Positions 55,593 through 63,184 of a stretch of 64,000 nt of DNA are shown here, piece by piece. The notes under the pieces were generated by a model, which had not been told where the DNA came from, made no database searches, and saw only the letters and a list, made by a program, of their open reading frames with translations. The DNA comes from Ottowia oryzae (GTDB taxonomy: Bacteria; Pseudomonadota; Gammaproteobacteria; Burkholderiales; Burkholderiaceae_C), in assembly GCF_003008535.1 (NCBI RefSeq), contig NZ_CP027666.1, positions 1,718,501-1,782,500 on the forward strand, given 5' to 3'. Position numbers and translations under genes: made by a program. Numbering within the stretch: position 1 is the stretch's first letter; every line of letters starts with the position of its first letter.

Positions 55593-56954
55593 ATGAATAC
55601 TCTTAAAACCATAGCTGCCAGCGCTGGTCTGTACTGCGCTGGCGCCGTGTTTGGCTTGTCATCGGCCCTGGCCGCCATCCCCATCCAGCACTGGACGCAG
55701 CCCAGCGGCGCGCAGGTGTACCTGGTGGAAAGCCCCTCCATTCCCATGCTGGATGTCGAGCTGGACTTTGACGCCGGCAGCCGGCGCGACCCCGCCAAGC
55801 AGGCCGGCCTGGCCGACGCCACCGCGCTGATGGCCGGGCTGGGCGTGGCGGCCAAGGGCGGCCAGCCCGCGCTGGACGAAAACCAGCTGGGCCAGGCCTG
55901 GGCCGACCTGGGCGCCTCGTTTGGCGCCAGCGCGGGTGCCGACCGCATGAGCTTTCGCCTGCGCACGCTGACCGAGCCCGATCTGCTGGCCAAGTCCGTC
56001 GCGCTGGCCTCGCGCCAGCTGGGCGATCCGTCCTTCCCTGAAGCCGTGTGGCGGCGCGAACGCGAGCGCCTGTCCGCCGCCCTGCGCGAAGCCGACACGC
56101 GCCCCGGCACCATCGCCGGCCGTGCCTTCAGCCAGGCGGTGTACGGCAACCACCCTTACGGGTACGACACCACGCCCGCGTCGCTGCAGCACATAGGCGT
56201 GGCCGACATGCGCGCGCGCTACCGCGACTTCATCCTGCCCTGCCGCGCCAAGGTCAGCCTGGTGGGCGCCGTCAACCGCGCGCAAGCCGACCAGCTGGTC
56301 GCCCAGTTGCTGGCGCGCCTGCCGCAAGGCGCCAGCTGCGCGCCGCTGCCGCCCGTGCCCGAGGTGGCGCCGCTCACGGCGGCCAAGGAAGAGCGCATCC
56401 CGTTTGATGCCGCGCAGGCGCAGGTGCTGGTGGGCCAGCCGGGCTACAAGCGCACCGACCCCGACTTCTTCGCGCTGCTGGTGGGCAACCACATCCTGGG
56501 CGGCGGGGGCTTCACCTCGCGCCTCATGCACCAGGTGCGCGAGCAGCGTGGGCTGACCTACGGCGTGGGCAGCTCGTTCTCGCCCGGCCTGCACGCCGGC
56601 GCCTTCACCGTGGGCCTGCAAACGCGGCCCGACCAGGCCGACGCGGCGCTGGGCCTCACGCGCCAGATCGTGGCCGACTTCGTGGCCAAGGGCCCGACCG
56701 AGGCCGAACTGAAAGCCGCCAAAGACAACCTGATCGGCGGCTTTCCCCTGCGCCTGGACAGCAACGGCAAGCTGCTGGACAACGTGGCCAACATCGCCTG
56801 GAACGGCCTGCCGCTGGACTACCTGGAGCACTGGACAGAAAAGGTCCAGGCCGTGACCGCCGACGACGTGCGCAAGGCGTTTGCGCGCGTGCTGCAGCCC
56901 GAGCGCATGGTGACGGTGGTGCTGGGCGGCAAGCCGGCGGCTCCCGCCAAGTGA
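55593..56954 (+). CDS. M16 family peptidase-like protein without the zinc motif (partner subunit); signal peptide built from repeat A
   Basis: A 453-residue M16 protein in which the place of HxxEH holds GLADATALMAGL, so it is catalytically inactive, as in the partner of heterodimeric M16 enzymes. The C-terminal lobe shows GGGGFTSRLMHQVREQRGLTYG. The signal peptide MNTLKTIAASAGLYCAG...SALAA is encoded almost wholly by a repeat A copy. I chose the ATG at 55593 because the signal begins there. An ATG at 55506 (TGATG overlap with the first gene) would add 29 residues and is a real alternative. Confidence 0.85.
   Translation: MNTLKTIAASAGLYCAGAVFGLSSALAAIPIQHWTQPSGAQVYLVESPSIPMLDVELDFDAGSRRDPAKQAGLADATALMAGLGVAAKGGQPALDENQLGQAWADLGASFGASAGADRMSFRLRTLTEPDLLAKSVALASRQLGDPSFPEAVWRRERERLSAALREADTRPGTIAGRAFSQAVYGNHPYGYDTTPASLQHIGVADMRARYRDFILPCRAKVSLVGAVNRAQADQLVAQLLARLPQGASCAPLPPVPEVAPLTAAKEERIPFDAAQAQVLVGQPGYKRTDPDFFALLVGNHILGGGGFTSRLMHQVREQRGLTYGVGSSFSPGLHAGAFTVGLQTRPDQADAALGLTRQIVADFVAKGPTEAELKAAKDNLIGGFPLRLDSNGKLLDNVANIAWNGLPLDYLEHWTEKVQAVTADDVRKAFARVLQPERMVTVVLGGKPAAPAK
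55594..55662 (+). repeat. interspersed repeat A, copy 21 (encodes a signal peptide)
   Basis: A forward copy: ACTCTTAAAACCATAGCTGC, CAGCGCTGGTCTG, TGCGCTGGCGCCGTG, TTTGGCTTGTC. It is translated as the hydrophobic core of the second M16 protein's signal peptide. Confidence 0.75.
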
Positions 56955-56961
56955 TGAGGGC

Positions 56962-57036
56962 TTGGTGCGCCGAGGTTGGATATAGATCGGCCGCTGGCGC
57001 GCTTGCCACCGGCGCTGGCAGCTATCGAAACCGTAG
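56962..57036 (-). repeat. interspersed repeat A, copy 22
   Basis: A reverse copy: CGGCCGCTGGCGCGC, GGCGCTGGCAGCTATCG, AAACCGTAG. Confidence 0.6.
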
Positions 57037-57104
57037 TGATTCGGTAACGGACGACCAGCGAGTCGTCCCCCAAGTTCTGGCCGCTTGTCGGTCAGTCGCC
57101 CCGC

Positions 57105-57132
57105 AAAAAATGGCCGCCACGCGGCCTTTTTT
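57105..57132 (+). terminator. rho-independent terminator after the M16 pair
   Basis: GGCCGC-CAC-GCGGCC flanked by six A and six T, so bidirectional in form. Confidence 0.9.
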
Positions 57133-57283
57133 GTCGCTCCATCGTTGCTTCGCGCCCGCGGCGCAGACCATGCGGATCTTCCGCATAAAGGCGGGCCGCA
57201 TGCCCGCCCGGTTGCTTGCGCGGGTGTGACGGCGCCTGCCGCCCGAGGGCGCTGGTCATCAGCGCCCCGCCACAATAGCGCCC

Positions 57284-57967
57284 ATGCCCAGACCCCCGAA
57301 ATCCAGCCCCTCCAAACCCGGCACCGCAGCCCGCAACACGCCCCAGCGCGGCGGGGCGGCGGCGGGCAAGTCGCTTGGCGCCAAAGCGTCAGGCGCGCAG
57401 AGCACGGGGCGTCACCAGGTGCGCATCGTCGGCGGCCAGTGGCGCAGCCGGCTGTTGCCGGTGGCCGACGCGCCCGGCCTGCGGCCTACGCCCGACCGCG
57501 TGCGCGAGACGCTGTTCAACTGGCTGGGCCAGGACCTGGGCGGCTGGCGTTGCGTGGACGCCTTCGCCGGCAGCGGCGCGCTGGGGTTCGAGGCCGCCTC
57601 GCGCGGCGCGGTGGATGTGCAGATGGTCGAGCGCGACCCGGCCCTGGTCACCGCTTTGAAAGCCGTGCGCACCCAGCTCGGCGCCGAAGCCGTGCATGTG
57701 CAGCGCGGCGACGGCGTGGCTGCGCTGGCCGCTTTGCCTGCGGGCAGCGTTGACCTGGTCCTGCTCGACCCGCCTTTCGACAGCGACGTGTTTGAGCGCG
57801 CGCTGCAAGCGGCCGCGCGTGCGGTGGGCGCGAACGGGCACGTGTACCTGGAGGCGCCGCGCGCTTGGGCGGATGCGGAATTGGCGGCGCTCGGCCTGGT
57901 GGTGAAGCGGCATTTGAAGGCCGGGGCAGTGCATGCGCATTGGTTGCGGCCTTCGGCGGCGGGGTGA
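57284..57967 (+). CDS. rsmD: 16S rRNA (guanine-966-N2)-methyltransferase RsmD
   Basis: Methylates G966 of 16S rRNA. The 227-residue protein has a Lys/Gly/Pro-rich N-terminal extension of about 45 residues, then VRIVGGQWRSRLLPV, TPDRVRETLFNWLG, the SAM motif DAFAGSGALGFEAASRGA and the catalytic DPPF. Its neighbour coaD is the usual partner. CACAAT ends 7 nt before the ATG and no ribosome site is present. Confidence 0.95.
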   Translation: MPRPPKSSPSKPGTAARNTPQRGGAAAGKSLGAKASGAQSTGRHQVRIVGGQWRSRLLPVADAPGLRPTPDRVRETLFNWLGQDLGGWRCVDAFAGSGALGFEAASRGAVDVQMVERDPALVTALKAVRTQLGAEAVHVQRGDGVAALAALPAGSVDLVLLDPPFDSDVFERALQAAARAVGANGHVYLEAPRAWADAELAALGLVVKRHLKAGAVHAHWLRPSAAG

Positions 57968-58024
57968 TTGAAATTGGGCTTTGGCGCTGGTCCTGCCTGC
58001 GCTGGCAGCTATATTTTTTGATGT
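57964..58024 (-). repeat. interspersed repeat A, copy 23
   Basis: A reverse copy after the rsmD stop: TGGGCTTTGGCGCTGG, TGCGCTGGCAGCTAT, ATTTTTTGATG. Confidence 0.7.
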
Positions 58025-58087
58025 TTCGTTGGCGCTGCTGAGGGCGGAGGCCGAGACCCGAGCTCGGCCCTAGCGAACCCCTAAAAA

Positions 58088-58142
58088 GCAAAAAAAGATA
58101 GCTGCCAAGGCACACAGCACCAGCGCCACAGCCCCAAACGCT
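58088..58142 (+). repeat. interspersed repeat A, copy 24
   Basis: A forward, diverged copy: AAAAAAGATAGCTGCCAAGG, ACCAGCGCCACAGCC. Inverted relative to copy 23, 64 bp away. Confidence 0.5.
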
Positions 58143-58247
58143 CTACAACCACCTCACCCACAACGCACCCCCGGCACCCCCTCGGCATAATCCCGCAAAG
58201 CCAGCGCACCCACCCGCGCGGCGACCGCCACCCAGGAGACCGAACCC

Positions 58248-58748
58248 ATGAGCCGCCACGTGATCGCCGTCTATCCCGGCACGTTCGACCCCATCACCCT
58301 TGGGCACGAAGACATCGTGCGCCGTGCGCGCGAGCTGTTCGACGAGGTCATCATCGCGGTGGCCATCGCGCACCACAAGAAGACGCTGTTCACGCTGGAT
58401 GAGCGGCTGGCGATGGTCACCGAATCGGCCAAACAGTGGCCGGGCGTGCGCGTGGAGCCGTTCGACGGGCTGGTCAGCCATTTCGTGCGCGACAAGGGCG
58501 GCCGCGCCATGGTGCGCGGGCTGCGCGCGGTGACCGATTTCGACTACGAATTTCAACTGGCGGGCATGAACAGCAAGCTGGCGCCGGAGGTGGAATCGGT
58601 CTTCCTCACCCCCAGCGGGCAGTACCAGTTTGTCAGCAGCACCTTCGTGCGTGAAATCGCGCTGCTGGGCGGCGACGTGAAGCAGTTCGTGTCGCCCCAC
58701 GTGTGGCAGCGGCTGATGGCGCGCAAGGACGCGGGCACCAAGCCCTGA
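58248..58748 (+). CDS. coaD: pantetheine-phosphate adenylyltransferase CoaD
   Basis: The fourth step of coenzyme A synthesis, transferring AMP to 4'-phosphopantetheine. The 166-residue protein has the nucleotidyltransferase motif YPGTFDPITLGHEDI, RAMVRGLRAVTDFDYEFQ, and SSTFVREIALLGGDV. GGAG lies about 11 nt upstream (CAGGAGACC). Typical length and complete. Confidence 0.97.
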   Translation: MSRHVIAVYPGTFDPITLGHEDIVRRARELFDEVIIAVAIAHHKKTLFTLDERLAMVTESAKQWPGVRVEPFDGLVSHFVRDKGGRAMVRGLRAVTDFDYEFQLAGMNSKLAPEVESVFLTPSGQYQFVSSTFVREIALLGGDVKQFVSPHVWQRLMARKDAGTKP

Positions 58749-58829
58749 GGCGCTGCCGACCGGGTGCTGGCTGGCGCGCGTCGGACGCACGCACCACAGA
58801 GCACCGGCTGATCGACCAGCATGAGGGTT

Positions 58830-58878
58830 TTGCCCCCTGGCGCAGGTGCAGCCTGCGCGGGCAGCTATCTATTTGAGA
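58830..58878 (-). repeat. interspersed repeat A, copy 25
   Basis: A reverse copy: CCCCCTGGCGCAGGTG, TGCGCGGGCAGCTATC, TATTTGAGAG. Confidence 0.6.
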
Positions 58879-58910
58879 GTGAACTGGCGCGCGCGGCGCG
58901 CACGCGCCCT

Positions 58911-58966
58911 CGTCAGCTCGTCAGCTCGTCAGCTCGTCAGCTCGTCAGCTCGTCAGCTCGTCAGCT
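58911..58966. repeat. tandem repeat, seven perfect 8-bp units, overlapping the gdx stop codon
   Basis: CGTCAGCT is repeated seven times without error. The last units overlap the 3' end of gdx, and its stop (TGA on the minus strand, 58953-58955) is part of the array. The length suggests it can vary in copy number. Confidence 0.95.
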
Positions 58967-59267
58967 TCAACCCGATGATGCCGGCCAGGATCAGGCCCAC
59001 GCAGGCCAGGCGTGGCGCGTTGGCTGGGTCGCCCATCAGCACGATGCCGAGGATGACGGTGCCCACCGCGCCGATGCCGGTCCACACCGCGTAGGCCGTG
59101 CCCACGGGCAGATCGCGCATCGCCACGCCGAGCAGGCCGACGCTGATGACCATCGACGCGACCGTGCCCACGGTGGGCCACAGGCGGGTGAAGCCTTCGG
59201 TGTATTTCAGGCCGATGGCCCAGCCGATTTCAAACAGACCGGCGATGACCAGAATGATCCAGGGCAT
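58953..59267 (-). CDS. gdx: guanidinium exporter Gdx (SugE, SMR family)
   Basis: A small multidrug-resistance-family exporter. The 104 residues contain four membrane helices: [20 protein letters not shown] with the essential Glu at residue 13, [34 protein letters not shown] and [15 protein letters not shown]. The sequence follows E. coli SugE/Gdx, which exports guanidinium in exchange for protons. A guanidine-II riboswitch lies upstream, in agreement. ATG at 59267 has GAGG 8 nt upstream; the frame is open further but without a family match. Confidence 0.93.
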   Translation of the reverse strand: MPWIILVIAGLFEIGWAIGLKYTEGFTRLWPTVGTVASMVISVGLLGVAMRDLPVGTAYAVWTGIGAVGTVILGIVLMGDPANAPRLACVGLILAGIIGLKLTS

Positions 59268-59334
59268 GGTGAAAACCTCGTAACAGGGCGCCGCAAGCTG
59301 CAAGCTGGGCAGCTGCGCAAGGGCGGCGCGGTGG

Positions 59335-59378
59335 TGGGGTCGTCCCCGGGGGGTAGAGGCGCTGCCGGGTCGTCCCGA
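59335..59378 (-). promoter_or_regulatory. guanidine-II (mini-ykkC) riboswitch upstream of gdx
   Basis: On the minus strand two hairpins occur in a row, each with an ACGA loop: CGGG-ACGA-CCCG (59366-59377) and GGGG-ACGA-CCCC (59336-59347), 18 nt apart. Two stems of this kind with ACGR loops define the mini-ykkC class, which binds guanidine. It lies about 68 nt upstream of the gdx start, so it probably controls translation or termination of gdx. Confidence 0.88.
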
Positions 59379-59389
59379 CAGGCAAGGGT

Positions 59390-59454
59390 TAGCTATTCAA
59401 AATATAGCTGCTGGCGCTGGTGTGTAGTGCGCTGGGGCCTGATTTTATGGTTGA
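59390..59454 (+). repeat. interspersed repeat A, copy 26
   Basis: A forward copy: TTAGCTATTCAAAATATAGC, TGCTGGCGCTGGTG, GCGCTGGGGCCTG, ATTTTATGGTTG. It lies just upstream of the riboswitch. Confidence 0.7.
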
Positions 59455-59506
59455 ACGGGGCGGGCGTCGACTGTGGCGTGCCAACCACCCAAGCCGCGTA
59501 GGGGCG

Positions 59507-60724
59507 TCAGTAGCCCATGTCCCGCCAGCGCATGCGCAGCCAGCCCCAGGCCACCAGGCCGATGGCCATCAAGGCCAGCGAGGTCAGCGCCATGCCGATG
59601 GCCGAATGCATCACCAGCGGCGCCACCACGCCGGCGACGATGCCGTTGGCGGTGCTGGCCACCACCGCCTGCAGCGACGAGGCCATGCCGCGCCGCGCGG
59701 GGTGCAAGTCCAGCACCATCAGCGTGACCACGGGCACCATCAGCGCCCAGCCGTACGAGAAGATGGCGATGGGCCACAAAGACCACCACACGCTGGGCGT
59801 GAACAGCAGGTTGGCCACCACGTTCAGCAACGACACGGCCAGCATGATGCGAAAGCCGCGCATGATCTGGTTCTTGGGCCGCACCTTGCCCGCCATGCGG
59901 CCCGATTGCCACGAGCCCAGCATGATCCCGCTGATGGTCAGCACGAAGAACCAGAAGAACTGCGTGGGCCGCAGCGTCAGGATGCCGCCCAGAAACGCCG
60001 GCGCCGACAGCACGTACAGGAACATGCCGTTGAACGGCACGCCCGAGGCCAGCGCCAGCAGCAAAAAGCGCGGGTCTGAAAGCAGTTGCCCGTAGCCGCG
60101 CATCAGGTTGCCCACCTGGAAGGGCTGACGCGCCTGCACGTGCAGCGTTTCCGGCAGAAAACGCAGGTTGACCAGCGTCAGCACCACGCCCACGGCCACC
60201 AGAAACCAGAACACGGCGTGCCAGCCCAGCGCCTCGGACAGCAGCCCGCCGATGACGGGCGCCAGCGCCGGCGCAATGCCGAAGAAGATGGTGATCTGGC
60301 TCATCACCCGCTGGGCCTCGGACGGCGGAAACATGTCGCGCACCACGGCGCGCGACACCACCACGCCCGCGCCGGTAGACAAGCCTTGCAGCGCCCGAAA
60401 GAAGATCAGCTGCCCCACGGTTTGAGACAGCGCGCAGCCCAGCGAAGCCAGCGTGAACAGCACCAGCCCGCCCAGAATGACCGGGCGGCGGCCCAGGCTG
60501 TCGGACAGTGCGCCATGAAACAGGTTCATGAAGGCAAAGCCGAACAGGTAGGCCGACAGCGTCTGCTGCATCTGCACCGGCGTGGCGTTCAGCGAATGGG
60601 CGATCGCGCTGAAGGCGGGGATGTAGGTGTCGATCGAAAACGGCCCCAGCATGCCCAGCACGGCCAGCAGTATGGCCATGGCCCAGCGGGGGGCTTTCCA
60701 GAGCTGATCGGCGTTGGGGTTCAT
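59507..60724 (-). CDS. Bcr/CflA family MFS efflux transporter
   Basis: A 405-residue drug:proton antiporter of the DHA1 type with twelve predicted helices. Motif A is GALSDSLGRRPVILGG between helices 2 and 3, and motif B-like RALQGLSTGAGVVVSRAVVRD with the charged residues after helix 4 is present; FSIDTYIPAF and the helix 1 Asp-Thr-Tyr are typical of Bcr/CflA. Substrates may include bicyclomycin or chloramphenicol-like compounds, but cannot be read. The ATG at 60724 is chosen; the frame continues upstream only in non-family sequence. Confidence 0.9.
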   Translation of the reverse strand: MNPNADQLWKAPRWAMAILLAVLGMLGPFSIDTYIPAFSAIAHSLNATPVQMQQTLSAYLFGFAFMNLFHGALSDSLGRRPVILGGLVLFTLASLGCALSQTVGQLIFFRALQGLSTGAGVVVSRAVVRDMFPPSEAQRVMSQITIFFGIAPALAPVIGGLLSEALGWHAVFWFLVAVGVVLTLVNLRFLPETLHVQARQPFQVGNLMRGYGQLLSDPRFLLLALASGVPFNGMFLYVLSAPAFLGGILTLRPTQFFWFFVLTISGIMLGSWQSGRMAGKVRPKNQIMRGFRIMLAVSLLNVVANLLFTPSVWWSLWPIAIFSYGWALMVPVVTLMVLDLHPARRGMASSLQAVVASTANGIVAGVVAPLVMHSAIGMALTSLALMAIGLVAWGWLRMRWRDMGY

Positions 60725-61110
60725 CGGGTGAAGGCGCGTGGCGGTTGAGGGGACGGGCAGGGAAAACGACGGGAAGCGATGGGGAAGGGCGGGGCACTGG
60801 TCGCCCCAAGCAGCTGGAGCGATGGCCCGGCGCGGGCAGGGCGCCCGCCCACGGCGCGCCTTGGCGCGCGGCCGCCCACTATACGGGCTGTGCGCCGCCG
60901 CACGCGTCGTTTGGGTGTCGTTGGGGCGCCGCATGGGCGATGCGCAGGCGTTCCGCCGGTGATCCGCGGGCAATGCGCGGGCGTTTGGGCCGCTGGGGCG
61001 GTCGGTCGGGGTTGGCTGCCAGGCTGCCAACGTGGCGCCCCAGCCTCGGTTTGAGGGGAATGCGCCGCGCGTTGTGCCGGCGCGCCAGCGTTCCCCGCAC
61101 AATGGCGCGC
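60725..61110. other. 386-bp divergent intergenic region
   Basis: GC-rich with many short repeats of GGCGC type. A TATAGT (minus strand, about 60878-60883) could be the -10 of the transporter gene, but no matching -35 is seen. A CACAAT at 61098-61103 serves the aminotransferase. No gene. Confidence 0.5.
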
Positions 61111-62445
61111 ATGAGCGACCTTGACCAGGCACTGAACCAGGCCATCGAGCAATACCGCCGTTCGCACCCCGCCAGCGAACGCCTTCATCAGCAGGCGCTG
61201 GGCGTGCTGCCCGGCGGCAATACACGCAGTGTGTTGTTTTTCGACCCGTTTCCGCCCTACATGGTGCGTGGCGAGGGCTGCCATTTGTGGGATGCGGACG
61301 GACACCGCTACCTGGACGCGCTGGGCGAGTACACGGCCGGGCTGTACGGCCATTCAGACCCGGCGATCCGCGCGGCCGTCAGCGAGGCGCTGCACAGCGG
61401 GCTGAGCCTGTCGTCCCACACCGAGCGCGAAGGCCTGCTGGCGCGCGAGCTTCAGCGCCGCTTTCCGTCGATGGAGTTGCTGCGCTTCACCAATTCGGGC
61501 ACCGAAGCCAACCTGATGGCCCTGGCCACCGCCACGGCGGTGACCGAGCGGCGCAAGGTGCTGGTCTTCAAGGGCGCTTACCACGGTGGGGTGCTGGCCT
61601 TTGGGCAGGGCGGCAGCCCCGTCAACGTGCCCTACGAATGGGTCGTGGCGCGCTACAACGATCTGGAAGACGTGCGCGCCCAGGTGGCAGCGCACGGCAA
61701 GGATCTGGCGGCGATCCTGGTGGAGCCAATGCTGGGCTCTGGCGGCTGCATTCCCGGTGAGCCGCACTTTCTGCAAGGCTTGCGAGCGCTGGCCGACGAG
61801 AAGGGCGCGCTGCTGATTCTGGATGAGGTGATGACCTCGCGCCTGTCGTTCGGCGGCCGCCAAAGCCAGTTGGGCATCCGCCCCGACCTGACCACGCTGG
61901 GCAAGTACTTTGGCGGCGGCCTGTCTTTTGGCGCCTTCGGTGGCCGGGCAGACCTGATGGCGCGCTACGACCCGCGCCGCCCTCAAGCCTGGCAGCACGC
62001 TGGCACCTTCAACAACAACGTGCTGACGATGGCGGCGGGCTTGGCGGGCCTCAAGCACTTGCTGACGGCAGAGCGGCTGGACGCGCTGAACCGCCGCGGC
62101 GATGCCTTGCGGACCAAGCTGAACAAGATGCTGGAGGCGCAAGGCGTGCCGCTGCAGCTGACAGGCTTGGGCTCGCTGATGCAGTTGCACCCGCTGGCCG
62201 GCCCGTTGCGCAGCGCCGACGACCTGGTTGCGGCGGACGACCGCGTCAAGGCGTTAATGTTCTTTGAGCTGCTCGGCCGCAGCGTTTATATGGCGCGCCG
62301 GGGCTTCATCGCCCTGTCGTTGCCGTTTGGCGACGCTGAGTGCATGCGCCTGGAGCACGCGATGGGTGAGGCGGTCAACGCCCGGCGCGGCCTGTGGCCA
62401 CCCGCCGCGCCGGCCCCGGCGCTGCAAAGACCGGCGGGAGCCTAG
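61111..62445 (+). CDS. class III PLP-dependent aminotransferase (HemL-like, glutamate-1-semialdehyde aminomutase family)
   Basis: A 444-residue fold type I enzyme. It has PGGNTRSVLFFDPFPPYMVR, FTNSGTEANLMALATA, the PLP pocket ILDEVMTSRLS and the probable Schiff-base lysine in TLGKYFGGGLSFGAFGG. The sequence is near HemL, but members of this subfamily often act on other amino acids or ketoacids, so aminomutase activity is only possible. The ATG at 61111 is the likely start; an ATG at 61102 is in frame. CACAAT ends 7 nt before 61111 and no ribosome site is seen. Confidence 0.8.
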   Translation: MSDLDQALNQAIEQYRRSHPASERLHQQALGVLPGGNTRSVLFFDPFPPYMVRGEGCHLWDADGHRYLDALGEYTAGLYGHSDPAIRAAVSEALHSGLSLSSHTEREGLLARELQRRFPSMELLRFTNSGTEANLMALATATAVTERRKVLVFKGAYHGGVLAFGQGGSPVNVPYEWVVARYNDLEDVRAQVAAHGKDLAAILVEPMLGSGGCIPGEPHFLQGLRALADEKGALLILDEVMTSRLSFGGRQSQLGIRPDLTTLGKYFGGGLSFGAFGGRADLMARYDPRRPQAWQHAGTFNNNVLTMAAGLAGLKHLLTAERLDALNRRGDALRTKLNKMLEAQGVPLQLTGLGSLMQLHPLAGPLRSADDLVAADDRVKALMFFELLGRSVYMARRGFIALSLPFGDAECMRLEHAMGEAVNARRGLWPPAAPAPALQRPAGA

Positions 62446-62478
62446 GCGCGAAAGTGCCGCGTGTGAGGCGCCAGCGCC

Positions 62479-63108
62479 TCAGGTGCGGGCCAGCTGCCGC
62501 AGGCCGTTCGGGTCGATCAGGCCCAGCACGCGGCCGGTGCCGCTGATCAACTCGCGTTCACGCAGCTGCCGAAGCACGCGCGAAAAGGTCTCGGGCGCAA
62601 TGCCCAGTTGCGCCGCGACCATGCGTTTGCGCTCGCGCAGAGCCACTTGCAGCGTGCCCGGACGGTCAGGGGGTGTCTCGGCGTGGCGAAGCAGCCATTC
62701 GGCGCAGCGCGCCTCGGCGTCCTTGGTCAGGCGGCTGACGGCCAACTCGGTCTGCTGGCGGTGCGCCAGCGCGACGCCCGCCAACACGGAGCGTGCCGTG
62801 CCGGGCAGGGATTCCATCTCGGCCATGAAGACGGGCAGCGTCACGCGCTGAACGCGCAGGTCGGTGTCTGCCACGGCGTCGACCAGCGGGTTTTCGCCCA
62901 GCACCGCGCAGGTGGCGTTCAGCCAGCACGGCCCCATCAATGTGCCCACCTGCCGCGGCCCCAGCCCGCCGTCGTTCAACTGCAGGGACACGCGACCGAC
63001 GTCCACGTGATAGACGTAGTCCAAAGGGATGGCGCGGCGCATCAGCGTAGCGCCGCGCGGCATGACGCAGGGTTCACCTCGCCAGTGATTCGACTCGAGC
63101 GGCATCAT
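62479..63108 (-). CDS. Crp/Fnr family transcriptional regulator
   Basis: A 209-residue regulator. The N-terminal cyclic-nucleotide-binding-like beta-roll (VMPRGATLMRRAIPLDYVYH, GRVSLQLNDGG) is followed by a long dimer helix (SRLTKDAEARCAEWLLRHAE) and an HTH, RKRMVAAQLGIAPETFSRVL. It lacks the N-terminal four-cysteine cluster of FNR, so it is closer to Dnr/Crp-type sensors. An FNR-like box lies 35 bp upstream, suggesting autoregulation or control by an Fnr protein. ATG at 63108 or 63105; a TTG in the box itself at 63156 is unlikely as a start. Ligand unknown. Confidence 0.85.
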   Translation of the reverse strand: MMPLESNHWRGEPCVMPRGATLMRRAIPLDYVYHVDVGRVSLQLNDGGLGPRQVGTLMGPCWLNATCAVLGENPLVDAVADTDLRVQRVTLPVFMAEMESLPGTARSVLAGVALAHRQQTELAVSRLTKDAEARCAEWLLRHAETPPDRPGTLQVALRERKRMVAAQLGIAPETFSRVLRQLRERELISGTGRVLGLIDPNGLRQLART

Positions 63109-63142
63109 GGCCGGACTGTGCCGGTACCGCGCGCAGGCGGCA

Positions 63143-63156
63143 TTGATACAAGTCAA
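63143..63156. promoter_or_regulatory. FNR/Dnr-type binding site upstream of the Crp/Fnr gene
   Basis: TTGAT-ACAA-GTCAA matches the consensus TTGAT-N4-ATCAA in nine of ten positions. It lies 35 bp before the regulator start and 29 bp beyond the stop of the kinase gene. Confidence 0.7.
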
Positions 63157-63184
63157 CCGTTGTCGCCAGCGGCTTCGCCCCGCG

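Larger units (their letters stand above)
56955..57283. other. 329-bp intergenic region with a repeat copy, hairpins and a terminator
   Basis: From left to right: repeat A copy 22, a small hairpin GACGAC/GTCGTC near 57050-57066, the terminator at 57105-57132, and a strong hairpin GGCGGGC/GCCCGCC at about 57190-57208. No coding frame is convincing. The segment 57037-57132 could be a small RNA ending in the terminator, or simply the 3' end of the M16 operon. Confidence 0.55.

Noticed and set aside
58911..58966. CRISPR array
   Set aside because: Units are 8 bp and contiguous with no spacers.
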